DNA of 64,000 bases from Cristatella mucedo (lineage: Eukaryota; Bryozoa; Phylactolaemata; Cristatellidae), in NCBI GenBank assembly GCA_009760855.2, contig WPIO01000130.1:124001-188000 (forward strand). Direction: 5' to 3'. The position numbers and the translations under genes were made by a program. The notes beneath the pieces were generated by a model. The model made no database searches. It had not been told where the DNA came from and saw only the letters and a program-made list of their open reading frames with translations. Positions 12,225 through 23,999 of the stretch are shown here, one piece after another. The first letter of the stretch is position 1. Each line of letters starts with the position of its first letter.

Positions 12225-12290
12225 AATGCCTTGACTAGACTAATTTTTTCTTAGGGTGCTATACAAGCAATCTATTATAATTATTATTAT
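12225..12290 (+). mobile_element. SINE-A/LINE tail fragment
   Basis: GCCTTGACTAGACTAATTTT, TTCTTAGGGTGCTATACAAG and a TAATTATTATTAT end match the shared 3' tail, without a head. Confidence 0.45.
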
Positions 12291-14621
12291 CAAAAATATG
12301 CACAAGAGAAGGGAAAGATATAAAAGAAAAGAAAGAATTGAGAAAGATCAGTGTGGACGAAACAAAGGCTTTGAGTGCAGGTAGTTTAAGCCTCCCTCTC
12401 AATGATATCAAGCCACGAAGAATTTTAGATTGATTAGAGATTCAAATAGACCGGTAAAGTCAATGAAGTAGGTTGTGCTAGGCAAGGGTGAAGAGAGGTG
12501 AATAGCTTAGAAAAGTAAGCTGCCAGAACAAGAAGCAAATGGAAGGGTTTTTAAGCAGGTAGCATGACTTGGATGCCAAGGTTTCGAGCTCGATTAGCAT
12601 CCACTGCAGGTCGGAGTGCAGCAGCTGCGACTGCAACAGAGGTTTGCATCATCCGGTGTGACATTGCCTAGGCAGAAAGGCCTACCAAAGGAGAGAGCTG
12701 CCCTAGGCAGTCTAGACGGCATGTGAGCTATATATCTGTAATTAACAAGTCGTGCAAAGCTCAACATCATTATGATTGGTTACTCGATTGCCTGCGGTCA
12801 GAGAGATGTGAACTGGGAAACATTAAAGCCTGAATTGCTGAAATGTCTGACTGACATGATCTGACACTCCAACCTCAAAGAAGTTGCAGAGAGATGCTCT
12901 TGTCAAGAAAGCTCGAGCACGGCTCCAAGCACCCCAAATCCCAAATATACAAGACCGAGGCAACTAGCACTGCCACGTGATGAGAGTGAAATCCGGCTCC
13001 AGCATTCTTTTGCATGTGCTTGATCCAGATCTCTCTACACTGCATGAGTGGCAAGCATAGGAATGAAAGGCTAGACTGTGCTTGGCGATTACATTGGCAC
13101 GAGGAGTAGAATGCATTGCAACATAGCTACTCTAAAATAAACTCCTCGGTTACTTCAAGGGGTCTTCGAATGACTGCTAGCCGGTATGAAATTCTCCGAA
13201 AAGAGAGGACCTTAACGACTGCTTGCAGTAACAGCAATTCAAGGATCAAACTGAGCAGAAAGCTGCCAAATGGGGACTAGAGTAGACAGCAGCCTGTCCA
13301 CCTTACCGATAGTGCTCTGCATCCTTGGCAACAACGGCTGCTCTTGTTGCTGCTGCTGCTCACTGCCGCTCGGACGTTGCGATGTGTAGCCGCCTGCTCG
13401 AAGGGCAGTGGTCCGGAAGCTGATGCCACCAGAGCTCCCTGCTGCTGCCGTGCCGTGCCCTGTTGTTGCAGTGCCTGCTCATGCAATGAGCATAGTACCA
13501 TTTGCAAGTGCACTGCAGTGCACTAGCGATAGAAGGAAGACCCCCTCCCCGCTCTATAGCGTTTTAATCACAATGCAAAAAGCAAGGTTATCATGAGATG
13601 AATTCCGAACAAGTTGCTGCTGCCAGCTATACTGCTGGAGCTCCAGTTTCCCTAACCATGAAGTAAAACAGCATCTGCCAGCAAGAGACGAGGGCTGACA
13701 GGCACCACTTCACTCAGTGTCAGTTTCCATACATGCATGCAGCCACCCACTGGTCAGTCGAGCCGGTGCTGTTGCCCACCGATGGTCATTATTTCCGACT
13801 TATCTGTCCTCGACCCTCTAGATTTCTAGTTAGAGGCATCACCCACTGAACTAGCCACAATGAACACAATATGCACCTCATTGGGGGGGGGGTAGGCTGC
13901 CATCAACCGTGGGTACTTTCTTCACCACTTATGCCGAGACAGACAGTGTGGCACCTCAGGACGGATAATCATTTAGTGTGGGGTGTCCGGCCAAGCCTGT
14001 GCAGCCTAATTAGAGCGCTTGTTACCTGAGAGCAATCTGCTTGGAGTCTGAGGCAAACAACTTTCCGTAGAATTCCAGCCATTTCTTACTCTTGGAAAGT
14101 CATTTTTCTCTCGCCCGTGGTGGGTACCACTAAATCAGCCCATGGTGCTGAACCGTAAGTGGGATGGATTCGGTGGGTGCTAATTATCCCATAGAAAATA
14201 ATGTGGCATTACAGAAGGATTATTCCAGAAAGACGAACTCGTCACATCAGATGCAGGTGACTTTCACAAGTTACAGACTCAACTGCATCGCAAGTCATAT
14301 CTCCAAAGAGTTACCTTAGCATGCCTTCGTGGCCCCGAACAATTTCTGGGATTCTTTCCTACCTAGGCAATTGCAACCCTAATGTGCAACCCCTAGCTAC
14401 CTACAAGTATGTGTATAGCCGGCCGCCCTCTCGTGTTCCTAGGCAGTTGTGGCACAGTCACTCGGCAGGTGCTTTAATTAGCTGATCGAAGAGGCATGCA
14501 TACACTCGGTCTCTCTTAACCCCCGGGCTGCTCTCACGAAACCCATGTCTGTTTTGTCAAGTGGCTACAGTTCCACACTTGAATTCGTCGAGCCGACAGC
14601 AAGCAAGGCCGAATGCCCTAC

Positions 14622-14730
14622 CACCGGTGGTGCACCTTGTCGCGCCAGCTGGCACGAAGCAGCAGTAGGCACTGGCCCACTCGCCCTGCGTTCTGTCGAT
14701 GGCAACTACAGGCTGCAATTGGTAAGAGCT
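14622..14730 (-). CDS. Ig receptor exon 8: D-F strands of Ig3
   Basis: A 109-nt exon, phase 0 to 1, residues 340-375, with acceptor GCGTTAGTGGGCAG| and donor CCGGTG|GTAGGGC. It reads SSYQLQPVVAIDRTQ, then EWASAYCCFVPAG, an Ig F-strand (Cys362, with extra Cys363), then GATRC. The Cys298-Cys362 spacing of 64 is typical. Size and phases equal those of exon 3. Other donors a few bases away (ACCACCG|GTGG, phase 1; ACAAG|GTGCAC, phase 2) make the exact end less certain. The 8.5-kb intron before it holds LINE-A and SINE-B copies. The plus strand is also open here but gives no recognised domain. Confidence 0.68.
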
Positions 14731-15447
14731 CTGCCCACTAACGCAAAGTGCTCTGTGCCATGTGCTTGAGAGTGCCCTTTTGTACTCCCATCGAAAGTCC
14801 TGACAGCACCTAAGGCTAACAACAGGAATTTTGGGCATAAGACTTGAGAGAAATTAGAGAAACCAGTGTGAAAGAGGCAAATTCACACATTTAAATGCAA
14901 TTTTGCAAAGGACTGAATCTTGAGAGGCCCTCAGAAACAGCACAATCTGTAGGTAAATCCACTGAAGAGAGTCTAGTCCAGGTCAGCATTTGGCAGAGTC
15001 ACAATAAGTTGACTTCTCAGGCTAATATTTGCCAAAGCAGCAAATCACGTTGTTGCTGAAGTTGGCTACCAGCTTGACACGCTATGAACACAGTGAAGAC
15101 CCTGTTACACCAGTGGCTTACGGCAAAAGGAAATGACTGCCTTGGCATCGGCCCCACTGCACTGTAGCACGTGCTGGCATGCTTGGCTCGCACAGCAGTG
15201 ATCAGTGATGTCCTCCTCGAAGCAGATACCGACAAAACAGCCAAGCATCAACTGCAACCCACTTTACCGAATATCCCGATTACTTAACTGCCTCGTCTGA
15301 GCAGCTACTTTCAGAGCCACTTCAGCTGCCACTTCCTAGGCTGCTGCTTGGGCTACTCGTAAGCAGCCGATGGGGCATTGTTCAGGCCCAGCAGTTGCAG
15401 CAACGGTAGCAGCAGCTGCCGTCGTGACCTGGGATGCTATACACAGG

Positions 15448-15624
15448 GGTAATAATAATAATACTATAATCCATTTGCATAGCATCCTAAGAGAACTCAA
15501 TCTCTATTCAGGCACTTCACACAAGCCACGGGGCTCGAGTCTACGACCTCGATGGTCAAATACATTAACCTTGACATTGGCCAAGGCTAGCGCTTAAACC
15601 ACTGGGCAAAAACCAATGCTGCAG
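15448..15624 (-). mobile_element. SINE-A (tRNA-derived)
   Basis: Minus strand: TGCCCAGTGGTTTAAGCGCT head, AGACTCGAGCCCCGTGGCTT box-B region, GAAGTGCCTGAATAGAGATTGAG body, and a TATT-repeat end. Confidence 0.72.
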
Positions 15625-16119
15625 ACGTTTGAATACCTTAGTGACTAGTCAAAGGTCAAAGTAAGAACCTCAGCTTGGGGGGCCAGCTCAGTGGCCTCAC
15701 ATTCGATTCGTGTTGTTGACTTAATGTACTGCAGCAGTAGGGCTGTGGCCTACCCTCACGTGTAAGTCAGGTGACCAACAGCCAAACTTTGCGTTTGCAT
15801 TCGGCTCAATGAACTCGCCAGATGATTTTAGCGAAAGCTTGGTTTTCGCGAAAAGCATTCGCGAAAAATCTGCAGCTTGAATGCCAAAGCAGGATGGCGT
15901 TGAGCAAAATCTTCCATCGTGACTAAAATTGTGCTTGTAATGATTGCACACTATCTGTCCAGAGAAGCTGATGCTTTAACTAAAGCTCTTACTGCTCCTA
16001 ACCCTGATATTTCAAGGGCAGCTTGAGTAAGAGTGTTACTAATTCACGTCAACTTTAGAATAAGAAATGAATATGCCTGGGTGCGGGTGAGGTAATTTAC
16101 AGGAAATTAAGCAATGATA

Positions 16120-17165
16120 TATGGCAGCAAAAAGGCAGCTGATGAAGGCCCACGGAATAGGATATCACTTATATACTGACAATAATCAGCTGTATTTTTC
16201 ATTTAAACCGTCGGAATCAGCTGCACCAACTGATAAAACTGAATTCTTGGCTTGCCGACATTCGATCCTGGATGTCGGAAAACTTCTTGAAACTAAATGA
16301 CGATAAACTGAACTGCTGCTCATAGGACACACGAAGCGTGTGGCTGGATTAGAAGGCTTTGCTCTTCTAATAGGTGATACTGTTGTGCGACCATCTCCAT
16401 GTGCCCGAAATGTAGGTGTCTTTTTCGACAGCTGCCTAAATTTCAAAAGCTTCATTCAGAAGACTGCTTCTATAGCTAGCCATCCCATCCGATCCCTATC
16501 TAAGATAAGGATCTGCCTTCCACCGCGGCTTGCAAAAAATTTAACGAGCTCCTTAGTTCTGTCTCGGCTTGATTATTGTAATTCCCTTTTGGCTTGACTA
16601 CCAAAAAAGAACCTACGCCACTTCAAATGGCTGTGAATATGGCTGCAAGGCCAGTTTTCAAGTCCCAGAGGTTTGAGCACGTGTCTCCTTTGCTAAAAGA
16701 GCAAGGATGGCTGCCGGTTGATCAACGAACACAGAGCAAAGTTCTTAAGCTGACCCACAAGGCCCGCCACGGCTTGGCTCGTCCATGCCTAGCTGAACTG
16801 CTGCATCAATTTCAGCCTCCTCGTACTCTCGGGTTCTGTATGGGCAATAAATTAACTGTTCCATTCCTCCCTTTAAAGACCGTTGGCGAAAAAACTTTAA
16901 CCCAGCAGGTTCTAGACTGTGGAATTCGCTTCCACGATTCTTACGCAATGACAACTAGTCTCCTGTTGCCTACTATTGCTCATCCTTTTCAGTGGTCCTG
17001 AGGTGCTACTTTCATGCTACTCACTACCTCAACTGCTCTCCTGACTCTGCTATGCTTCCCACTTTCTCTTTGTTGCATGAGACGAAGTCTGTTGGCTACC
17101 GAATGCATACCGGAAGCCACTTAGGCTGTGAGTGCGCTATACAAAACTCTCTTACGTAACACCCA
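16120..17165 (+). mobile_element. LINE-B retrotransposon, 3' part
   Basis: A second LINE family. It reads HGIGYHLYTDNNQLYFSF (catalytic ADD reads TDN here), RNVGVFFDSCLNFKSFI, SLSKIRICLPPRLAKNL and LSRLDYCNSLL, then the C-terminal LAELLHQFQPPRTL. The order matches the C-terminal half of CR1/L2-group reverse transcriptases, but the sequence differs from LINE-A. It ends with a hairpin-like tail, GTGAGTGCGCTATACAAAAC, near 17,130. A frame break at about 16,597 shows it is dead. Confidence 0.75.
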
Positions 17166-17209
17166 CGTAGTCTGGGGCGATGCTTGAATGGTTCCATAGT
17201 TCCACGGTG

Positions 17210-17544
<335 letters not shown>

Positions 17545-18984
17545 TTTCCCTAGTAAGCTAATCAGCCCATCTGTTGCTAGAGCACCATACCTGAGTTTCC
17601 GGCTGCCAGTACAGGCTGCATAGCTGCTGCTGGCACAATGAAGCTGGAGCTTCCGGCAGCATTCCTGATTAGCAGAAAGTAGCTGCTGCCCGAGGCAAAA
17701 TCGTCGTGGCTCATGACCAGCTCGAAGGTGGCGATGTTCGCATTAGAACAATCCTACAACGAAAGGAGATCACCTGTGCATGCAAGCAACCGTCAGGATG
17801 AAGTACGCATGTGCACATTTGTACCGCTTAGCCACCTCCCGTTGCAAGCTGCTGCCAACTGCAGCCGTGTTCAGCAGCAGCAGTGGCTCATGGCACCTTC
17901 CTGCTCTCGTGGAGTGAAGTTGGAGGGAGGAGGCTGCTGAGCACGTGACGCTAGCTTGCCAAGGCACCCGGTTCCTTTGCTGTGCTGCTCTTCTCTGAAC
18001 CAACTTTAATTGCTTGCGATAAGCTTGATGGGAGTGGCTTGTGCTTAAAGGCAACAATAGCGAAGCACGGCGTCCGAGAGCAGAGTTATCTAGTCCCTTT
18101 GAATCCGAATGCACAGCTTACGGCTTGTGCAGCATGAGCAACGCCAGCCACGGGGAAGATTCGCTTCCGGCCAGACGTCATATTTAGCATGGACAGTAGT
18201 CGGCGATGCTGAGCGACAACGAGGCTTGCATTGCGACACACTTGCACTGAACTCGCGGAACGAAGGGCGATGCTTGAAACGAGGACATGTATAATCTCGG
18301 CAGGCCAATCGATGCTTACTCCGTAAGTGTGTGCTGGTTTCTTGGCAACCAGCTGTGTGGCAGGCTTAGGTTTTGCAGCCCGTTGCACTCCAGCAGTCTG
18401 CTGCTCTGACGCTATACCACTTTAGTGAGCTCTTAGGTCAAGACTGAATAATATTACAGAGATGGAGCCTTCGAGAGCCATCGCAGAGAGCTGCATACAT
18501 TTCGGGGAAGAGACTTGGCAGGTGAACGAAGGGTCACTCACGCCAGCTTTAAAATAATGCAGTCTGACACAGTCTGCACACAGGTCCACGCGAGCGAGCC
18601 AGGGTCCTCTGGCTTGTGACGGAACGTGCTTTATTTTTAACGTGAGATGTCAAATAACGAGATTGCTGCTTTTAGTGCCACATGGAGTATTGCTCACTAC
18701 AAAGGTACGTTTGGCACTATGTCGAAATAAGCCTCCGTCTCCTGTTATTGTAACAAAAACATGTCCAGAACCACTTCAATAAGCACACTTGCCCTCATTT
18801 ACTTACTTGTTCGCATCCTAACTTCGCTAGTACAGTTTTGCCTATGACAGCATGTATGCCCAGATACATACTAACGCAACTGCTCGAATTTATGCTGCAG
18901 TATTATTTACAAAGGGGGTGTTGCTGCTACCACGTCCAGATAGAACAAGGCCACAAAATGTGACTTTCGTGACGGTTTTAGTCC

Positions 18985-19165
18985 TTAATAATAATAATAC
19001 CAGCAGATTCAACAGTCTTTTGTATAGCGACAGAAGAGTGTTTACGGCTATTACCACCGCTTGCAGAGACAATAAGTGATTGCCCACTGCAGGATTTGAA
19101 CCCACGACCTCGGGACCGAGGTCGTGAAAAGTAACCGCCTTACCTAGTGCGCCACCACGGTGCCG
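18985..19165 (-). mobile_element. SINE-B (tRNA-derived), full length
   Basis: Minus strand: GTGGTGGCGCACTAGGTAAGG head, GAGGTCGTGGGTTCAAATCC box B, GGTGGTAATAGCCGTAAACAC, CTATACAAAAGACTGTTGAATC end with TATT repeats. Confidence 0.75.
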
Positions 19166-19349
19166 ACGTGCCACAAACACTGAAGCTCCGAGCCTTGAAA
19201 TCACAGCTGGAGTACTTGTAGGCACAGCACCAATTCACGCTGGTATGACGACAGCAACAGAAAACTTAGCAACTAACAGCAACCTAACGTTAAGATACAC
19301 GTCCATATCCATGTCATAAAGAAGTCTTTAAAACAGCGATGGGGGGTTT

Positions 19350-19440
19350 ACAATAGGGTTAGCTGATTCAGCAGTTTAATTTATATAGCGATGGAACAGC
19401 CTTAGCGACCCTGCCGCTTGCTTGGGCTATTAAGGGTCGG
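19350..19440 (-). mobile_element. SINE-B fragment
   Basis: Minus-strand GGTCGCTAAGGCTGTTCCATCGCTATATAAATTAAACTGCTGAATCAGC is the 3' body of SINE-B; no head. Confidence 0.5.
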
Positions 19441-19444
19441 GAAT

Positions 19445-21435
19445 CTACGACCAAGGTTTAGAAGAGCACGTGTCGCTCTTTTGAAATTTCCACGTTTGTT
19501 TTATAAAATCAAGCGATGGTCTGGGGTCCGTTTAGGACTGAGCAGCTTTTAATTACAAGTTCACTGAAAAAACGACGCTCTGTTGGCATTATGTTCACAG
19601 AAACTCATATTATTGATTACGATGTACTACTTTCGGTGTAAGTATGTCTTACAGAATAACGTTATCTACCTTGCTCCACTCGTCTGTCAATCAACAAAAC
19701 TTGGGAACGCATCTATAACTTGCTCGTCTTTCAAAAGGAAAATTTATAAAAACTTTCAAAAGTTGGACCGTTTTTTCTAACTTTCCCACTCAGGTGCCTG
19801 AGCCGAAGTCTAGATGGTAACAGCTGCCTGGCACGAAAAATAGAGAGCAACCGCTGAAGCAAAGCCTACTGCCCATTGCACGGCTTCTCGTTGCATGCTG
19901 CCTAACCATAGATTATCGCATAACCGGTTTTCAAGCCGCTAGAAATCAGGAACCGCGAGTGATAAATATCGTGGCAGTCATAATCTGGCCGATTTAGCTC
20001 GTTGTCGGTTCAGTTTCTGTACAAGGTAGCAGTTTATAGGCGCGTCTGTTACTTGAAAGCTACTCGGCCAGAACCTTTTGGATCAGAAGTGAAATAGCAT
20101 TTTGAATTGCCATTTGAATTCGGTCGAGGTAATGCTATAAGACCTCACTTAGAGTCACCACGTCTGAATCCCGCTATAAACAACCGTAATAGGTGTCGCT
20201 TGAAATATGTGCGAGTCCCAGGTCTCGTATTAACAGTTTCATCCGAAAGTTTCCCAATGACAGTATGACGCCTCACGTTTCTTTCTTTCCGATCTCATTT
20301 AAGGGTGTCTGACTGCATATCTGTATAAATGCGGCTGATGGCTAGCCAAAGTATAATTCAGTGACCTTCTTGCTATTTATTTGGAAATCACGAATCCGTT
20401 GCGACAGTCTGCAGCTAATGCATCATTCGCCAAGGCGAGCATACCGCCTCTTAATTCAAAACATTTCATTCAGTCGGCATGTGTGACTGCATGTGCACGA
20501 TCCTTGTGTAGTCTAGGTGATGAAAATGTACCAAGCTTTGAGTACAGCGATGGTCGTCTAGGGAATTGAGAATGGCTCAAGCGTTTCGGCTTACTTCTTG
20601 AGAATATGAGACTAGCTCGTAAGCAACTGGCCTCATGAGTAGTAAAGCTAAATTATATGCCAAGATCAACCGTATGGCATCGCAAAGCAGCACACTCGAT
20701 CCCTGCATGTCCTTGATCCTTGGAGCAGCCCCAGAAGTTGTTTGCTCTCGAAGGTGAGCTGTGACGGCATCTTCTGTGTTCAAGCATGTAGTGCGATGAC
20801 TAAGTTGCACGTGTCTGTCTAGACCTATGAGCATTGAAAGAGGATTTTGTTGCTAGCTATCCAAGGTAGTAAAAATTGCTATTCAGCTGTTGCATTTTGA
20901 AAACCCGAGGTTCTTAGACAACAGTGGTGCAGATCACAAATCATGCTCTGACAGTTGAATACCCAAGCCAAGCAGACAAGCCAGTACTTTGTTCGTAAAT
21001 TCTAAATGAACATTACGTGATAAATTTTGAATAGTACCAATTATTACTTGTACTTGCATAGTTCACGAGAATATGAGTCCTTTGAAGCTCTTTCTATAAT
21101 GAAAGGGTATTCAGACTTGACTCAGATTAAAATCTCTAAAGCAGCCATGGCAAACGCCTTAAGGACAAATGTCGAAAAAGTAATTGGAAGATTGGTCAAA
21201 CAATCGAATAATTGTTCAGGGTACCTTTAAAAATACAAAAATGTTAGAATTATGATCCAAAGTTATGACGATTTTCACAAAAAAGAAAGCCTTACGAAAC
21301 AAGTAGGCAAACCTTATCTAACCCGGAAGTAAACCGAAAACAACACGACTGCAAATAACAAATTTACTGATCTCTGCATCTCGCGTGACTTAGGAAATAT
21401 CTTTCTGAACCTCGATATATCTAGGTATAATAATT
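19445..21435. other. Intron 7 sequence, nothing recognised
   Basis: AT-richer unique DNA between a SINE-B fragment and a minus-strand LINE-A. Short frames (for example 21,027-21,230 plus, 20,577-20,834 minus) have no recognised domain. Confidence 0.4.
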
Positions 21436-21439
21436 GTAA

Positions 21440-22690
21440 TAAATTGTAATAATAATAATAATACATTTGTATGGTGTCCTCAGAAAACTTAATTTATTTG
21501 TAGGCACATTACAGATGACTAAAGGAAGAATGAACAAATGATTAGTGGTAGCATTCGCAATGTCATCAGGCACAACATTGTTATATGTAACATGCACAGA
21601 GTCAACATGTAGATATGGTTAGTAGCAGCAGGCACAGTGTCAGCATGCACACAAAGAACGAACCCCCAAGGACCCACCAAATGCTTCAATAAGCAGGTGC
21701 GGTTTCAGCTTATTTTAAAATGTCGTTACGTCAGGGAGTGTCATGACGTCAGTTGAATCAGCTCCAGGCTCAAGGTTTTTAAGGTTCTTACGATGTATAG
21801 CTATACGATTAGGGTTAAAGTAGCGGGCTGTAAGATGCTTGGCCTAGTGAGGGGGGCAGTAATGACAGATAGGCTGGAGCCAGAAAATGGAGGGATCTAA
21901 AGGTAAGTGACAGAACCTTCAAGTTGGTTCGCTGCTTGATAAGGAGTCAGTACAGCTCGGTGAGAAATGGTGCGATGTAGCATTTGCTACGCTCACGACA
22001 GACAAGCCTAGCTGCTGAATTTTGCACCCACTGTAAGCACCTGATTGCACAGGCCGGTAGACCAGCAAGCAGTGAGTTACCGTAGCCGAGACTGGATGTC
22101 ACAAATGCATGGACCAATTTGGATGTAGTTTCCCTGTCTAAGCAAGCCCAAATTCAAGCAATGGTATGTAGCTGAAAGTAGGCAGACTTGACTGTGGAGC
22201 TCATGTGGTTGTCTAATAAAAAGTCACTTTGGAACATGAAACCTAAGTTACGTGCAAATGCAACAGGATATATGCTAGAAGAGCCCATTTTAAGCTCTAA
22301 TACTTTAAGTTTCGAAATCAAGTTTGGTTTGCCCATAAAGAGTAAGCTGGTTTTGTCGTCATTTAATTAGAGAGAGTTTCCTGCCATCCATGTGTGCATG
22401 TCAGCAATACATGCAGCAAGGCAGTGTAGATAATTCAAGGTGCCTAAAGTCTGAGAGGGATCAGAAGAAAGGTATGTATGTCTGAGTGTTATTTGTATAG
22501 AAATGAAAGCCTAGATTGTGCTTGGCGATCACATCTGAAAAATGGAGAACGTAGACAGTAAAAAGAAGCAGACCGAGCACAGAGCTGTGAGGTTTTCCGT
22601 AATTGATTGGTTCTTCGGATGACATTTGTCCGTTCACACAAATATCTGGAGTCTCCCACTGAGATAGGATCTGAACCATTGCAGTGCAGC
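21440..22690 (-). mobile_element. LINE-A retrotransposon, 3' part
   Basis: On the minus strand this reads MVQILSQWETP, IAKHNLGFHFYTNN (catalytic ADD degraded to TNN), ELKMGSSSIYPVAFARNLGF and DNHMSSTVKSAYFQLH, followed by the 3' end and an ATT-rich tail near 21,440-21,480. It lies in sense orientation in intron 7 of the Ig receptor gene and is inactive. Confidence 0.78.
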
Positions 22691-23247
22691 GTCAGTGACG
22701 CCCTGGCGAGTATATCTTTGGAGCTTGTTGATGTACATGCTTATGACCTGTAAGAAACTTCATTTCTAGTCTATCTTTGTGCCTTTTAAATTCCACAACT
22801 CGGTCTGTACTGACCGGATCAAAGTGAAATTTCAAATTAAAGTTCTGCTCTGTTCTGAAATACTACCGTAGCTCATTTCTTGTTTTCGCTTGAATAGGTT
22901 TAGCTGCAAATTTCATTCCACGTCCTTGAGTTGTATTGTATTTTCTGCAGTCATGGACATGCATAACAATTGTTACACGTATTACGTGTAATTAAATCGA
23001 ACTTAAACGTTACACAGATGAATGCAGCTACATGTACATCGATTGTTGGACCTGACCTCACAATATTTTCTTGGCATTCGTGCTTTAGCTTTAACAAGAC
23101 TAGTGGTACGGCTTCAAGCTCACTACTGGCCACAGCTGTTCCTCAAACTCGCCTACCCGCTATTTCGTTGGCCCGAATGCAGACGCACGCTGGCAAAGTC
23201 GAAAGTTGCCGCGCAGTACCACCAGCCCATGTATGACCTGCACTTAC

Positions 23248-23432
23248 CTGACAGCTGCTCATGCTTCGTGCAACGTGAGTCTCATTGGCCGGAATGCGCA
23301 CTTGGCCGCCATCCGCACCGGTCCATGACCAGTTGGCCTCTTCGTATCGGGGATTGCTCCTTGCTGTGCAGCAGATGCGCACGTTGCCGTTGCTTAGGCG
23401 CTGCCCTGCTGAGCAATTGCCCTCGGGTGCAT
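23248..23432 (-). CDS. Ig receptor exon 7: first half of Ig3
   Basis: Acceptor TTGCTTTTCGTAG| and donor AGCTGTCAG|GTAAGTGC bound 185 nt, phase 1 to 0, residues 278-339. The B strand reads NGNVRICCTARSNP with Cys298 and an extra Cys299, and the C strand EEANWSWTG holds Trp312 and Trp314. Sequons are N283-C-S, N311-W-S and N327-E-T. Extra cysteines sit at 284 and 338. Exon 6 is only 156 bases upstream, the shortest intron of the gene. The S-N-P after the Cys resembles nephrin-type Ig domains. Confidence 0.83.
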
Positions 23433-23588
23433 CTACGAAAAGCAAGAAAACCAGTGAAAGCGCGGCTGAGCCAGCAGCACTGGTAAGGCTGGCCAGGATC
23501 GAGATGACTGGACAAGTGCCCGTGCACGAGCAGTCGCTCGCCCCGCACGCACGCACGTGCTTCATCCCGCAAGCTGCCTGGCACTTAC

Positions 23589-23783
23589 ATCGCACGCTCA
23601 GCAGCACGTGAGTAGTCGTTTGAGAGCTACTGTGGCGAACGTGGGCGATGCACTCCAGCCGTCGTCCGTCGTCTTCGATAGCCGGAGTGAAGGAGTCACT
23701 GCGATAGTGGATCACTGCATGCCTCCTCTCGAGTCCCGTGTCGCGCCCAGACACGGTCCGCCAGTTCACCATCTTAGCAAAAC
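23589..23783 (-). CDS. Ig receptor exon 6: second half of Ig2 (C2-set_2-like)
   Basis: A 195-nt exon, phase 1 to 1, residues 213-277, between acceptor ACTATCGTGTAG| and donor GTGCGAT|GTAAGTGCC. It carries AIEDDGRRLECIAHV, a strong match to the DDGr-x-L-x-C F-strand of C2-set_2 domains, with Cys257, then THVLLSVR (G strand). Trp220 lies nearby in the C'/D region. Joined to exon 7 it reads LLSVRYAPEGN, the linker typical between tandem Ig domains in this class. An alternative acceptor 18 nt inside (TTTTGCTAAG|ATGG) is in phase 0 and does not fit exon 5. Confidence 0.82.
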
Positions 23784-23999
23784 CTACACGATAGTCGATT
23801 CCAAGTCATCCGAGCGATCAGGTGGGTAAGTAACATCTGAGCAGAACTGTTTTGTCCCGAATCAAGGACGCCTCGTGCTATTTGAAAGAGCTAGGTGACC
23901 GCGAATTCGCTCTTCTTGTCTTGAGAAAGATGTGTCCGTGAATGCAATCGGCACTGTAGCAGTTCTAATAGCTTTTGCAAGCTGTGAAGCCAAGATAGC

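Noticed and set aside
13308-13510. Minus-strand Gln-rich open stretch ending at the strong donor-like ATCG|GTAAGG
   Set aside because: It could sit between exons 8 and 9 in phase, but exon 8's F-strand joins directly and sensibly to the terminal exon's G-strand, so inserting it would break Ig3. The CAG repeats also make open frames likely by chance.
14545-14769. Plus-strand frame over exon 8 (ending GNYRLQL|GGTAAGAG)
   Set aside because: It has a donor-like end but no recognised domain. The minus strand gives the missing half of Ig3 with correct phase and size.
23022-23829. Plus-strand open frames of 90-154 residues over exons 6 and 7
   Set aside because: Shadows of the minus-strand exons; no domain or splice logic on the plus strand.
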